Of a stretch of 64,000 nucleotides of DNA, positions 42,284 through 50,959 are shown in pieces. A program made the position numbers and the translations under genes. Each line of letters starts with the position of its first letter. Position 1 is the first letter of the stretch. The stretch is from Opeltia flavorubescens. Taxonomy: Eukaryota > Ascomycota > Lecanoromycetes > Teloschistales > Teloschistaceae. The stretch is from assembly GCA_000442125.1 (NCBI GenBank), contig KE546971.1, positions 2,583 through 66,582 on the forward strand, read 5' to 3'. A model generated the notes under the pieces. The model searched no databases. It was not told the DNA's origin and saw only the letters and a program-made list of their open reading frames with translations.

Positions 42284-42939
42284 GCCAAAGATTCATCGAT
42301 CAAGTTCAAGATGGCAAGATTCCCAATCTCATCCAGAAGCTTAATCTTCCCCAAGAAGCCCTAGGCGTCTTCACCAACGTCCTCGGTATCTTCAAGTCCC
42401 TACCAACCTCACTCATCGGCCAAGCCGAAGCTACCTACACCAACGCAGCTCTTCTTTTCGACAACATCGAGTCCGGGAGCATTGTCTCGGACATTGAGCA
42501 GATCCCAGGTGCGATCGTTTCCGATGTGACTAAAGAGTGGGGAGACTTGACTTCCGGACTTGCGGAAGGCTGGAACGCGGCAGGTCAAGCCGCCAAATGT
42601 TTTTCCGGGCAATGCTCCAGCACATATCTCCCGGCTGCCTGCCAGAGTGCAACAGGGGCCGTGGCAACGACCAGCATCGGTGGTGTCACCTCGGTCCTGG
42701 CTACGTCAATTCAAACAACACCGGTACAGACGTCATGGAATGCACAAAGCTCGCTTTCGAGCCAGCCAACCTTTGGGTCTTCGGCTGGAGGCAATCTTTC
42801 TACACAGGCACCAGCGATTCCGACGGCTTTCCAAGGTAATAGTGGGAAGGTTTCACCGAGTCTTTTCAACGTTAACGAGATCATCAGGGGTAGTGCGATG
42901 ATTATTGTAGGGTTGATAGGGGTTGTAGTAAAGCTGTAG
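42274..42939 (+). CDS. GPI-anchor-like, Ser/Thr-rich wall protein, 3' exon
   Basis: An open frame from 42,274 to the stop at 42,937-42,939 encodes about 221 residues. It begins near QVQDGKIPNLIQKLNLPQEA, has a four-Cys cluster (CFSGQC...YLPAAC), then a Ser/Thr/Ala-rich stretch. It ends in NEIIRGSAMIIVGLIGVVVKL-type sequence, a short hydrophobic tail typical of a GPI-attachment signal. There is no ATG in this frame, so an upstream exon with the signal peptide must exist or have been lost. A neighbouring frame just upstream (about 42,180-42,310) stays open and differs by one base, so a frame break near 42,310 is also possible. The product would be a cell-surface protein; function unknown. Confidence 0.55.
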   Translation, partial: ARPSQRFIDQVQDGKIPNLIQKLNLPQEALGVFTNVLGIFKSLPTSLIGQAEATYTNAALLFDNIESGSIVSDIEQIPGAIVSDVTKEWGDLTSGLAEGWNAAGQAAKCFSGQCSSTYLPAACQSATGAVATTSIGGVTSVLATSIQTTPVQTSWNAQSSLSSQPTFGSSAGGNLSTQAPAIPTAFQGNSGKVSPSLFNVNEIIRGSAMIIVGLIGVVVKL

Positions 42940-43637
42940 CCTGGCCAGCTGCGTCTTCGTGATGCGAGCGGAGCTTGAAAGAAGATCTATCAAACATTCA
43001 TCTCAGAAGATAGTTGAACCATTGATAGATAGGGTCTGAACCCTGAGGATCGATCGCATGAGGGATACTGGAGACTAGAATACTGAAGCCGAGGCTAGCT
43101 CAAAGAAATTCATTGGATATCTCGTGCTCAAGGCCCGTATCCATAGATACTAGGTAGTAGAATACCGGTTTCATGAAGAGCTTGCTAGGATATTTGTTAC
43201 GCTCGAAGTGTGTAGGGAATTGAATCTTGCCGCATCGCTAGAAAGAAAGCAAGGCTAATTGATCATGAAGAGTGGGAAAAGAGGATGGCATATAGCAGAT
43301 ATCATCCATCACTGAACAGTCTCAACCCAGTTCCTGCCGAGCAATATCTTTTCCGATAGAGGCCTTGACCGCGCGATGGTAGAGACTGTGGTAATTGACC
43401 TGTGGCCAAGCGCCTTGTTGAATGACTGAAAATGTCTGCGAGAATCTCTACTCAATTGAAGTGAAATATGGAGGATGCCATCTGTGGGTTTGTTTGACAT
43501 TTCGGACTGTTAATTCGATTGAATGAAAATGAGGGTGTGGTCTCTACCGGAGTCTTAGCTAACCATGCATAAGATTTCCAGTAGACTCTGGTTACGAAAG
43601 ATCCCAACTCACAGTCCCTGCATAGCCGAGCGACTTA
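42940..43637. other. Intergenic stretch with one weak minus-strand ORF
   Basis: No gene is supported. A minus-strand ORF at 43,309-43,500 with an ATG encodes 63 residues (starting MSNKPTDGILHISLQLSRDS). It lies downstream of the zinc-ribbon ORF on the same strand and could be a later exon of it: a GTAATG donor and a TTAGCTAAG acceptor lie between. I could not confirm the join. Confidence 0.35.
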
Positions 43638-43736
43638 TCATTTGTCGGACTTCATTACCACTGCCAACTCTGCTCCACAATATTCGCAGGTCTTCCTGCC
43701 TGATACATTTCCTTTACCACACTTCGGGCAATTCAT
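43638..43736 (-). CDS. Mini zinc-ribbon ORF or first exon
   Basis: An ATG-started frame of 32 codons encodes MNCPKCGKGN near its start and CEYCGAEL after a 12-residue loop. This is a C-x2-C-x12-C-x2-C zinc-ribbon pattern, as in the N-terminal knuckles of many eukaryotic and bacterial zinc-ribbon proteins. It ends in VVMKSDK. A GT donor (GTAATG) lies inside the last codons, so it may be exon 1 of a longer protein continuing toward 43,309. As a lone 32-residue peptide it would still fold around one zinc ion. Coding status is uncertain, but four correctly spaced cysteines in so short an ORF are unlikely by chance. Confidence 0.45.
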   Translation of the reverse strand: MNCPKCGKGNVSGRKTCEYCGAELAVVMKSDK

Positions 43737-43737
43737 T

Positions 43738-44397
43738 TTCAGAAAGGGATTTTGGGAGATGACTTTGATTGGCAGATGTGATAGAAGCTTCGAAAAGATT
43801 CAAATATAGCTTCTAGTTGTTATGTACAGAGCGTGGCAGGGACAACTGCGCGTTATATATAAAACATCTTTCATCCACAGTCTTTTCACAATGAATGACT
43901 CACATGGCACTAGGAAAGCTCGTGTAGGCAGTAACGCACCTCGAAGTTGTCGTCTCAATGGGCCCGATATTGATGGAGCTTAAACGCATTTGACTGTATG
44001 GTTGCGGGAATAGAGTAGTATGATCACTTCTCGTAGGCATCGATCATCTAGCGTGTGCTAGCTTTTGTAGGAGAGTGAGACGTCTGATCCAGGTATTGGC
44101 TCTACTGCTCTTAGCGCAAAAGAGTAACAGCGATGTCGCAATCGTGGGGTGCTGCTGCCTGTGGAGGCGCTCTTCTGCCTGGCATGAGATCAACCAGTGA
44201 CCAACGAGAAGAAGATCTAGACCCACAGACGTGTTAACCTCCTTAGGCTGCTCGCTTGACGCACATCTATAGGTCGCTTCATTTCCCTCCGACTATGTCT
44301 CTCAGCGTGTGAGGCTGAAAGGGTTGCCTTGGTGCTGGTTGTACTCGGCACCAATGGTATACCCCGCCACGTTGCCCAGGGAACCGCCAAGTTCTCT
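43738..44397. other. Intergenic region
   Basis: No supported gene. A TATATATAAA motif at about 43,854-43,863 is followed at 43,891 by an ATG opening a 30-codon frame (MNDSHGTRKARVGSN...). That is too little to call a gene. Confidence 0.4.
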
Positions 44398-44460
44398 ATG
44401 TTGTACCGTATATCACCTGTGATCTGTTACCCCAGTCTCTGCGATCCCGTTCTTCCAGCC

Positions 44461-45399
44461 ATGCGCCTCCCTATCAATGAGTCCATCAGAAAGGTTAAGC
44501 CATTTTGCTGGCAAGTTGGGTCGATGTGCATAGAACAAGGACCGGCCATCTCCTCACCAAACGATGCAATAGCAGTAGCTCAATGGGTCGATGGAGGCGT
44601 CACATATCGGTTGTATCCCTTTCAAGACACGACAGAGAGCGTGCAAAATCCACCGATCTCCGAAGAGGTCAAGCTTGTCCATGAAGGGGGTACCTTAGCT
44701 GCCGTCTGGCAGATTGGGCAACGCGCATTCTGCAAAGTTCATACTTGGGAACCCCATCTAGAGTCTGAAGCCACAACCATCAGATTCGTGAAGAGAACCG
44801 CTCCAGAAGTCCCTGTGCCAAATGTCATCTATGAATGGTTTGATCAAGACCGTTCTTTCTTGATCGTCGAGCGCCTTGGACATTGCACGGTGAACGACGC
44901 TTGGCCTTCACTATCGTCGTTGCAGCGCGAACAAACCATCAGCACGGTTGGTCGATATTGTCAGCTCCTCGCGAGAAATACCTCACGAACACTGAGCAGT
45001 GTGACTGGCAAACCATGTCTGGAACCATATCTAGCTTCATCAGATAGCCAGGTGGTCGGCCCTCTCACGTTTGCGCAATGCCAACATCATTTCCACCCTT
45101 CGCCTACAGGGTGCCTTCTAAGCGAGCAGTTCCATTTCTACCACCCTGACTTGGGCCCAACAAATATCATGATGTCTAAAGACGGAACCGTCGCTGGTAT
45201 CATCGATTGGGAGGCAGCTGGTTATTATCCCGAATTCTGGATCGCTACCAAACCAGCAGTGTCTAGTGGTTTGGACTTTTGTCCTGTACCCGATGGAACT
45301 CCTCAGTGGGAATGGAGAAAATCTCTGATGATCGAAATGGAAAGACTTGGATATTCCCAGGGTAAGGAGTGGTATATGGATTGGATGCGAAACAGATAA
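44461..45399 (+). CDS. Aminoglycoside phosphotransferase-like kinase (APH/CHK fold)
   Basis: A single exon encodes 312 residues from the ATG at 44,461; an in-frame ATG at 44,398 would add 21 residues, and the frame has no ATG farther upstream. The protein kinase-like fold shows FCKVH with the ATP-binding Lys92, a following Glu103, the catalytic loop HPDLGPTNIMM (His228, Asp230, Asn235) and the metal-binding IIDWEAAGYYPEFW (Asp249). This is the standard fungal APH family (PF01636), typically 300-450 residues, cytosolic, with unknown small-molecule substrates. The name does not imply antibiotic resistance. All catalytic residues are present, so it looks functional. No neighbour suggests a pathway. 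Confidence 0.88.
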   Translation: MRLPINESIRKVKPFCWQVGSMCIEQGPAISSPNDAIAVAQWVDGGVTYRLYPFQDTTESVQNPPISEEVKLVHEGGTLAAVWQIGQRAFCKVHTWEPHLESEATTIRFVKRTAPEVPVPNVIYEWFDQDRSFLIVERLGHCTVNDAWPSLSSLQREQTISTVGRYCQLLARNTSRTLSSVTGKPCLEPYLASSDSQVVGPLTFAQCQHHFHPSPTGCLLSEQFHFYHPDLGPTNIMMSKDGTVAGIIDWEAAGYYPEFWIATKPAVSSGLDFCPVPDGTPQWEWRKSLMIEMERLGYSQGKEWYMDWMRNR

Positions 45400-45600
45400 T
45401 CAAACTGATTTTCATGTAACGAATGACCTTGGATATTACCTCGATAAGAGATTGTAACAATCAAAAGTGTCCATGAAATCCGTCTTCCCTGCATGGAATC
45501 TATCATCCCCTTTCTTCAAAGGACCGTAGCTCGGTGTTCAACGGCCCCGTCCAAATACTTCGACCATTACTTCAACAGATATCAAGTCTGCCTGACCAAA
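45400..45600. other. Short intergenic spacer
   Basis: No gene seen. Minus-strand frames here are antisense to the kinase 3' end. Confidence 0.4.
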
Positions 45601-45794
45601 TCTTTCACCGTCATAAGCTAAGCGTTCCTCCCTCCACGATAATTCAGCTTGTATTGATCCTCAAATTGACTGTATTATCCAATCTCGCAGCCGCAGAGTG
45701 CAATCTTCCTAGCGGTACTCAAGGCGGCCAAGGAACAGATCCTGCCCTCTGTACAAACCAATCCAAGTCGGCGACCACTCCACCTTTGGCATAA
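45600..45794 (+). pseudogene. N-terminal remnant related to the Cys-rich membrane proteins
   Basis: An open frame ending at 45,794 contains a hydrophobic stretch (TIIQLVLILKLTVLSNLAAA) directly followed by ECNLPSGTQGGQ and DPALCTNQSK. Hydrophobic leader plus A-A-x-C-x-L-P-x-G-T matches the start of the gene at 46,639-47,412, which reads AAANCYLPNGTDRN. The frame has no ATG near the leader (upstream codons are GTG) and stops soon after. It is best read as a 5' fragment of a paralogue, in opposite orientation to that gene. A true short secreted peptide with an upstream exon is the alternative. Confidence 0.4.
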
Positions 45795-46442
45795 TCATCC
45801 AATTTGAAAGACTCGGCGTCTAATGCGCAACGAGAAAATCGTACTCATTACAGATTATGGAGAAACACTGTAACATCCTTGCCATCTGCAATATATAATC
45901 CTAACTTGTCGCGGGGCATGAATTTGTTAAGTGTCTTGGCGATTTTGGAGGCTTGGTAAGATTTCCTTGTCTATAGACAAGAAACGCATACACCACATGG
46001 CTGGATCGAAACCATGAGGTCAATTCGTAAATGAGGCTTGGTCTGTAGCCCAGATGTTTAGATCCGAGAGCTCACGAGTACAAATTTCCTGCGCGAGTGC
46101 AATAGCCAGTAATAAAGGAAGAGGATTGTCTGTACGCAAAATTATCTGTGACCGGAATTGCGCGCAGTAGTCGTTTAGTAGCGATTAGTCTTTCTCGTCA
46201 GATGAGAAGATGGATGTCAAGTATACAGGGAAATAATCTTGGCCGATGCCTTGGGATATGCTGCAGCTGTGCGCCCTGCTCGAGCAAGAGCGTGATATCC
46301 GGCCCTCCTTAGTATTCGCTCCATTACGCATGGCAACCCCACGAAAGAGCGAATTGAAGCTTCATGGCAAGATGTCTCCAAAGTGGCGCGTTGCAGCGAG
46401 AAGTGGGCGACCCATCTCTTCTTGAAGTGCACATGACCTTCT
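45795..46442. other. Intergenic region without supported gene
   Basis: No convincing coding frame. The minus-strand frame ending at 46,217 overlaps the tail of the next gene in a different frame and looks like a shadow. Confidence 0.4.
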
Positions 46443-46676
46443 TCACCCAAGCTCACTTGCATTTGGCACATGAGACCCTTGAATCCCCAACTCCGACCTG
46501 CCCATAGTCTTATCGACAGGCTCGGCTTGTAGTTCCTGTCTTTTGTATTCCCCGGTGTAGGAGCCTGGCGCTTCTTGCGGTTCGTGCCTCTTATGATCCC
46601 CATGCGACCAATCCTGGTTTCCTTGTTGCTGTACCATGTCATCCCCTGGTCCTTTGGCGGCCTTTCCGTCGTCTGT
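46443..46676 (-). pseudogene. Out-of-frame cytoplasmic tail of the preceding membrane protein
   Basis: The frame is shifted by one base relative to the membrane protein and encodes KAAKGPGDDMVQQQGNQDW, then HEPQEAPGSYTGEYKRQELQ and AEPVDKTMGRSELG, ending NASELG. Such PQE/QELQAEPV-type tails are usual for this class in Pezizomycotina, as I recall them. Removing one base near RRRK would join helix and tail. No GT..AG intron of plausible size does so. Either the gene has lost its tail recently or the assembly has a one-base error. Confidence 0.55.
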
Positions 46677-47412
46677 TGAGTAGGAACCACGCTCCGACGA
46701 CGATGATTGCAAGACCAGCGAGACCGCCGACGACACCACCTGCTATTGCGCCAGCATTGGACCCTGACTTGTGTGGAGAAGAGCTTGTTGTGGAGTTTGA
46801 GTCGGAGGTTGCGGGGTTTGCCGTTGGTGAAGATGTAATTGATGGTGAGGAGGTGGACGAGGTAGATGTTGAGGTCGGATTCGCTGCCTGGGTAGTGCCG
46901 TCTCTTACGAAGACTCCACGGCCCTCATTGCAGCAGGTGGAACCTAATGTGCCGTCGCCGCAGCAGTAGCTACCGTTTTCGCAAGGCGTTACTTGCTCAT
47001 CGTTGTCCATCTGGCGACCGATCCCTGGGGAGTTGTTTGTGTCTATGAATTGAATTAGATGGCTTCTATATTGGGACAGCAAAGGAAGTGCTCTTGTGTT
47101 ACCAGGACTGGAATCAGCGCAAAGCTTAATGCATTTGGGACTCTGCCATGTCCTGTCGGTGCAAGATTCGCGCCAGATGACCGTTCCGTCCGAGTTCCTG
47201 CACAGTCCATCGTCTCTTGGCTGATCGCCCAAGTGACTGCAGCACATACTGAAATCATCGCCAGGGTTGATGGGAAAGTACGTGTCACTAGGAAAGCCCA
47301 AATTTCGATCCGTGCCATTAGGGAGATAGCAGTTCGCAGCCGCTCTTCTAATGACAGAAATCACGATCAGACCCGCAACAAATCGGGAAAATCCAAAGGT
47401 ACAAGGAAACAT
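46639..47412 (-). CDS. Cys-rich secreted/single-pass membrane protein with Ser/Thr stalk
   Basis: Exons 47,412-47,103 and 47,042-46,639 are split by a 60 nt in-frame intron (GTAACA...CTAAT...CATAG); splicing gives SSP-DTNNSPGIGRQ, 237 residues in all. An upstream in-frame ATG at 47,517 exists, but the one at 47,412 puts a signal peptide (VAGLIVISVIRRAAA) at the N-terminus. The ectodomain has some twelve Cys (CYLPNGT, MCCSHLG, CENGSYCCG, STCCNEG), then a Ser/Thr/Pro-rich stalk. A transmembrane helix (GAIAGGVVGGLAGLAIIVVG) precedes RRRKG. This architecture is common in fungal surface sensors or wall-linked proteins of unknown ligand. The frame stops 12 residues after the helix, but a second frame running to 46,443 encodes a typical hydrophilic tail, so a one-base break truncates it (see findings). 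Confidence 0.75.
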   Translation of the reverse strand: MFPCTFGFSRFVAGLIVISVIRRAAANCYLPNGTDRNLGFPSDTYFPINPGDDFSMCCSHLGDQPRDDGLCRNSDGTVIWRESCTDRTWQSPKCIKLCADSSPGNTRALPLLSQYRSHLIQFIDTNNSPGIGRQMDNDEQVTPCENGSYCCGDGTLGSTCCNEGRGVFVRDGTTQAANPTSTSTSSTSSPSITSSPTANPATSDSNSTTSSSPHKSGSNAGAIAGGVVGGLAGLAIIVVGAWFLLNRRRKGRQRTRG

Positions 47413-47517
47413 TGCGATTGACGTTGACGAAGTTCGGAGGTCGAGGAAGGATGACGAGAACAAGGATATAAACCCATTGCGGCAGACCGACTGCGGCTGG
47501 GAACAAATCGCAATCAT

Positions 47518-48413
47518 TCTATCTTGGGACTCGACAAACCGTCAAACATCGTGCTAGAAGTGGATATTCACTCTAGCTAGCCTACCCCGAGCTCTTGATT
47601 GGACAATGGTTACGGCCGGCTGGAAAGCTTACATACTTGGCTTGTGCTAAGCCCCTGACACTCATCTCAAAGCGTCTAGCGCAGATCCATCGTCTTTGAT
47701 AGCGCCAAACCCAGATTTGTTGGCGGCGCAAGCGTCCCTTGTCCTCGTATTCGCTCAAGTCAAATATTCGATGGATAGAACTCAAAGCTATGACAGCGTT
47801 CTCGCTAGCCTGATGAGATTGTCGCACTTGTCAGATTCTACGTCCATAACAGTTGGTATGTTCTAGAGAGATTTACTTTGATAATTGAACATCGTCTTTT
47901 CGACCATATGCAGAAGTATCATATTCATCTATGAATGGTTCAGGTCCTATTTACGAACTCCGGCAAGAGCCTGCCGTAGACTGAAAGATCGTCCTAAGGA
48001 TAGTGAGAATCAGGATCGTCCGGAGCATCTCAATAAGGTAGACAAGTTGGAATATGACAGCGCTACTGATGCAGTGCTTGAACGCCATGCTCAGAGGGCT
48101 CGAATCATTCTTGAGGGAAGCGCTATAGAAGGAGGTGCGAAATGCTCAAAGTGAACCATCCACGCTGCCTTGAACCAGATTTGTCCAGATTTTCAAATGT
48201 AATTGATGATGGGAAGTTCGTCTCGCCATGAATTAGAGGACAGGGAAAGTTTACTGATGGCGATGTGACAGATATACTCAATCAAGCTCGTACTTGCTCA
48301 AAGCACGTGAGGACGTATGAGATTTCCTTATCAACAGTGGCTAGATTCATTGGACTAAGCCGCATGTAGCTGAAAGACAAGATAGATGAGTCAATTTCCT
48401 TCCTGGGTGTAAG
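47518..48413. other. Gene-poor stretch with two coding-like fragments
   Basis: A minus-strand frame (47,640-47,825) ends at a good donor (GTATGTAAG) after RFEMSVRGLAQAK, so it may be an exon. It lacks an ATG and I do not recognise it. A plus-strand frame at 47,930-48,154 encodes LEYDSATDAVLERHAQRARI, also without ATG. Neither supports a gene; both may be decayed remains. Confidence 0.35.
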
Positions 48414-48420
48414 TATATAA
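48414..48420 (+). promoter_or_regulatory. TATA box of the DUF4419 gene
   Basis: TATATAAAG lies about 120 bp upstream of the ATG at 48,542, a usual distance when a leader of 60-90 nt is present. It is the only good TATA element in this spacer. Confidence 0.4.
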
Positions 48421-48541
48421 AGTTTGTGTGTCGTCTATTTTGCTTTTTGAAAGAGAAAGAAACCTCAGTATTGCACTTATTGAGTCGCCGTTTCCATACA
48501 GCCTCAGCCAGAAGATTCTTTCCAAATATCCTCAGCTCACA

Positions 48542-49747
48542 ATGCCGGTCACAATCGAGACAGCACCCCACCGGTCTAATTCCACTTATATGTGCCGAGA
48601 CTACTTCTCCGAAAACCCCCAAGAGCTCTACGCGCGCGGCCAGCGTCGCGGAGCTGCACACGAATCGCTCCTACAATCTTCCTTCACGGACCAGGACTGC
48701 AAGGAGAATTCCCTCTACGCATCACCCAATGGCTTCGTATTCGCTGCCATCGACGCATACAACGAACACCATCATTTAACTATTCGACCGGATGACATCT
48801 GGTTTGCCATCCTATCCCAATTTGGATGCTGGATGAAAAAGGCAGCCGAAGATGTTAGGAAGCTTTTTGTTGCGCATGATGGGAAGAAGGAGTTGTGGAT
48901 CACTTACGACGATGCGACGAGATTCACTGTTGATTTCGGCAAGTTTGCCAGACAGATGACTGAGAAGATTGAAGAAAATATCGTCGATCCAGGTTTGAGA
49001 GAGTGGATGATGCCCAATTTCTCCACTACGACAGACACGGATACGGTAGTTGCTTCTGTTCTGATGATGGGCGTATTGCAACCTTTCTTTGCATATGGTT
49101 GTTGCACTGCATGCGGGATTCCCTCCGTTACGCTGTTGGGGGAGAGATCCGACTGGGACGCCCTGCTAGGTAAGCTAGATAAACTGGCGACGTTTGGCGA
49201 AGAGCCAGCGAAATTTGTCACGCTTCTGAGACCGATCTGTCAGCGATTTGTGGATTGCTTCGATGATGCACAGGGTGAAAAAGTCAAAAGCTTTTGGGGG
49301 CATATCGTCAGCGAAATCTCATCTGGTAGCGGATGTAGCTACTACAGTGGCTGGCTTACCGCCTTCTGCTTCTGGGACAAGGATGGCAACAACTTATACG
49401 ATCAAGCCTTCGCATCGGAAACGCTGAGTGAAGATGAAAAGCTAGAATTTTATGAATCGGATGATTCTGAAGATTCTGATGATGAGGTGCATCCGCGCAA
49501 GGCTTTGGAGATGGATGGTGTCAAATACCACCCACTGAATTCTTCGGATGTGCCTCCAGGATTCGCATCTGTACCTGTCAAGTTAATTGACAATGGTCTG
49601 GATGGGAAGGTTTTTGAGACATCTCTTGTTGCTGGTAGCGTTGGGATGCAGTACACAGCTTCCGGAGATTGTAAAGATGGAGGTCTTGATAGTTTACAGC
49701 CGGTGGCAGGGTGGTGGATGTTCATCGATAAAGAGATCAAGGACTAA
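48542..49747 (+). CDS. DUF4419 domain protein
   Basis: A single exon of 401 residues from the ATG at 48,542; the frame is open farther upstream only through a GTG. The region with GFVFAAIDAYNEHHHLTIRP and DDIWFAILSQF (about residues 60-92) is the hallmark start of DUF4419 (PF14388). It is followed by conserved-looking blocks (LREWMMPNFSTTT, VLMMGVLQPFFAYG, CGIPSVTLLGERSDW). The length fits the family, which runs through fungi and other eukaryotes with no known biochemical role. A run of acidic residues (SDDSEDSDDE, about 307-316) precedes the final third. No signal peptide or membrane span is seen, so it is likely cytosolic. The gene looks intact. Confidence 0.9.
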   Translation: MPVTIETAPHRSNSTYMCRDYFSENPQELYARGQRRGAAHESLLQSSFTDQDCKENSLYASPNGFVFAAIDAYNEHHHLTIRPDDIWFAILSQFGCWMKKAAEDVRKLFVAHDGKKELWITYDDATRFTVDFGKFARQMTEKIEENIVDPGLREWMMPNFSTTTDTDTVVASVLMMGVLQPFFAYGCCTACGIPSVTLLGERSDWDALLGKLDKLATFGEEPAKFVTLLRPICQRFVDCFDDAQGEKVKSFWGHIVSEISSGSGCSYYSGWLTAFCFWDKDGNNLYDQAFASETLSEDEKLEFYESDDSEDSDDEVHPRKALEMDGVKYHPLNSSDVPPGFASVPVKLIDNGLDGKVFETSLVAGSVGMQYTASGDCKDGGLDSLQPVAGWWMFIDKEIKD

Positions 49748-50356
49748 CGGAAGCCACAATATCAAGAATCTCGATGGCCTGGGCTCATACAGGGTCTGCT
49801 GCTGTTCTTTGAAAGATCAGATGAGGATGATCTCTTGTTTTACCTCTTTTCCCGCCGTGTTGACTGCTCTAAGATGTTCCTGGAGTCAGCGCCCGAGGTG
49901 CTACTGCAGCTGTATAGTTTGTATTCTGTAATGCTCGGCTCCAAATCTTGGAAAATGTATACACGACTCGCACTATTCTCTAGAGTACATGAGGACAGCA
50001 TTCAATGACAAGATTGAATCAATTTGGAACCGTGCATTACTGTCCACTGTTGCGGTCCCTGATCCTGCGGTAATGACATTTGTAAACTGGTAAAGCCTAA
50101 ATCTCTACGCGTTCATGAAATCTATAGGTCAGAGCGTACTTTCCCTTTAGTCGACCACCTCAGTTTAGGAGACACGGTCTACTCAACGTTATGGCTTTGA
50201 ATCACCTATACCTATTTTTTTTATATGGCGATGTAGTATTATCAGGAGACGAACTCGTCAGAGATATGGTTGATCCAACCATGCTTCTAGACGTCAAAAT
50301 GGAAGCTCGTCTGTACAAGTATTGCTGCTTCTCCTCCCCTCAGTACTTGTTTCTGA
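49748..50356. other. Intergenic region
   Basis: 3' flanks of two convergent genes. No coding frame, RNA gene or repeat is supported. Confidence 0.5.
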
Positions 50357-50959
50357 TCATAGCGGCTCGATTGTCAACACCAAGTCGTTCCAAAACTTGT
50401 GTTTCCATATCATTCTTCCTGGAACGTATGTCTCAATGACCGCCGTGAGTAACTTCGGCGGTCCATGTCTTCTCACCTCGATCGCAATGTTACTCAACGC
50501 TTTGGCGACAATCTCCGAGGGTGCGAGGCTACTCAGTACACTGAACTTGCTCAACACGATTGTGTATTTCGTATATGAATCGGTATCATAGAAATCCTTC
50601 GAGGCGCTTGAGGGAGCGAGAGCTGGAGGCGGATAAGCGGTTTCGATATCATCGGCGAATCCGAAGAGGAACTTCTGTATGGAGGGAATCGTAGGAGCGG
50701 AAAGACCTTCAGGACTGGTATAAGGGCGTGCCATGATGCCAAGGAACCAATCGGAAGAGAAGCGAATTCTATACGGGCCTTCAGGCCACGACGACTGGTT
50801 TAGATTGGAATTATCAAGCTGCGTGGACGACATCTGGCCCTCGAGGAGGTTGTCGAACGGTATTGGGCCGCCTCCGTCTAAGTTACGTGGTGTTACAGAC
50901 GCTGCCATGAGAATCGAGCAAAGTAATGTTAGGCAAAAAAAGATTGAAGGAAGGTTCAT
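50357..50959 (-). CDS. Small secreted protein of unknown function
   Basis: A single ATG-started exon encodes 200 residues. Residues 1-20 (MNLPSIFFCLTLLCSILMAA) are a clear signal peptide, followed by SVTPRNLDGGG. The mature part has no cysteine and no further membrane span. It contains segments such as RIRFSSDWFLGIMARPY and YTKYTIVLSKFSVLSSLAPS, whose alternation suggests a mixed alpha/beta fold. I do not recognise a family. The absence of Cys sets it apart from typical small effectors. The gene looks intact and converges on the DUF4419 gene. Confidence 0.65.
   Translation of the reverse strand: MNLPSIFFCLTLLCSILMAASVTPRNLDGGGPIPFDNLLEGQMSSTQLDNSNLNQSSWPEGPYRIRFSSDWFLGIMARPYTSPEGLSAPTIPSIQKFLFGFADDIETAYPPPALAPSSASKDFYDTDSYTKYTIVLSKFSVLSSLAPSEIVAKALSNIAIEVRRHGPPKLLTAVIETYVPGRMIWKHKFWNDLVLTIEPL

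Noticed and set aside
46676-46969. Plus-strand ORF rich in Val/Glu/Asp
   Set aside because: It is the antisense shadow of the Ser/Thr/Pro-rich stalk of the minus-strand membrane protein.
47059-47421. Plus-strand ORF of 120 codons
   Set aside because: It is antisense to the first exon and intron of the Cys-rich membrane protein.
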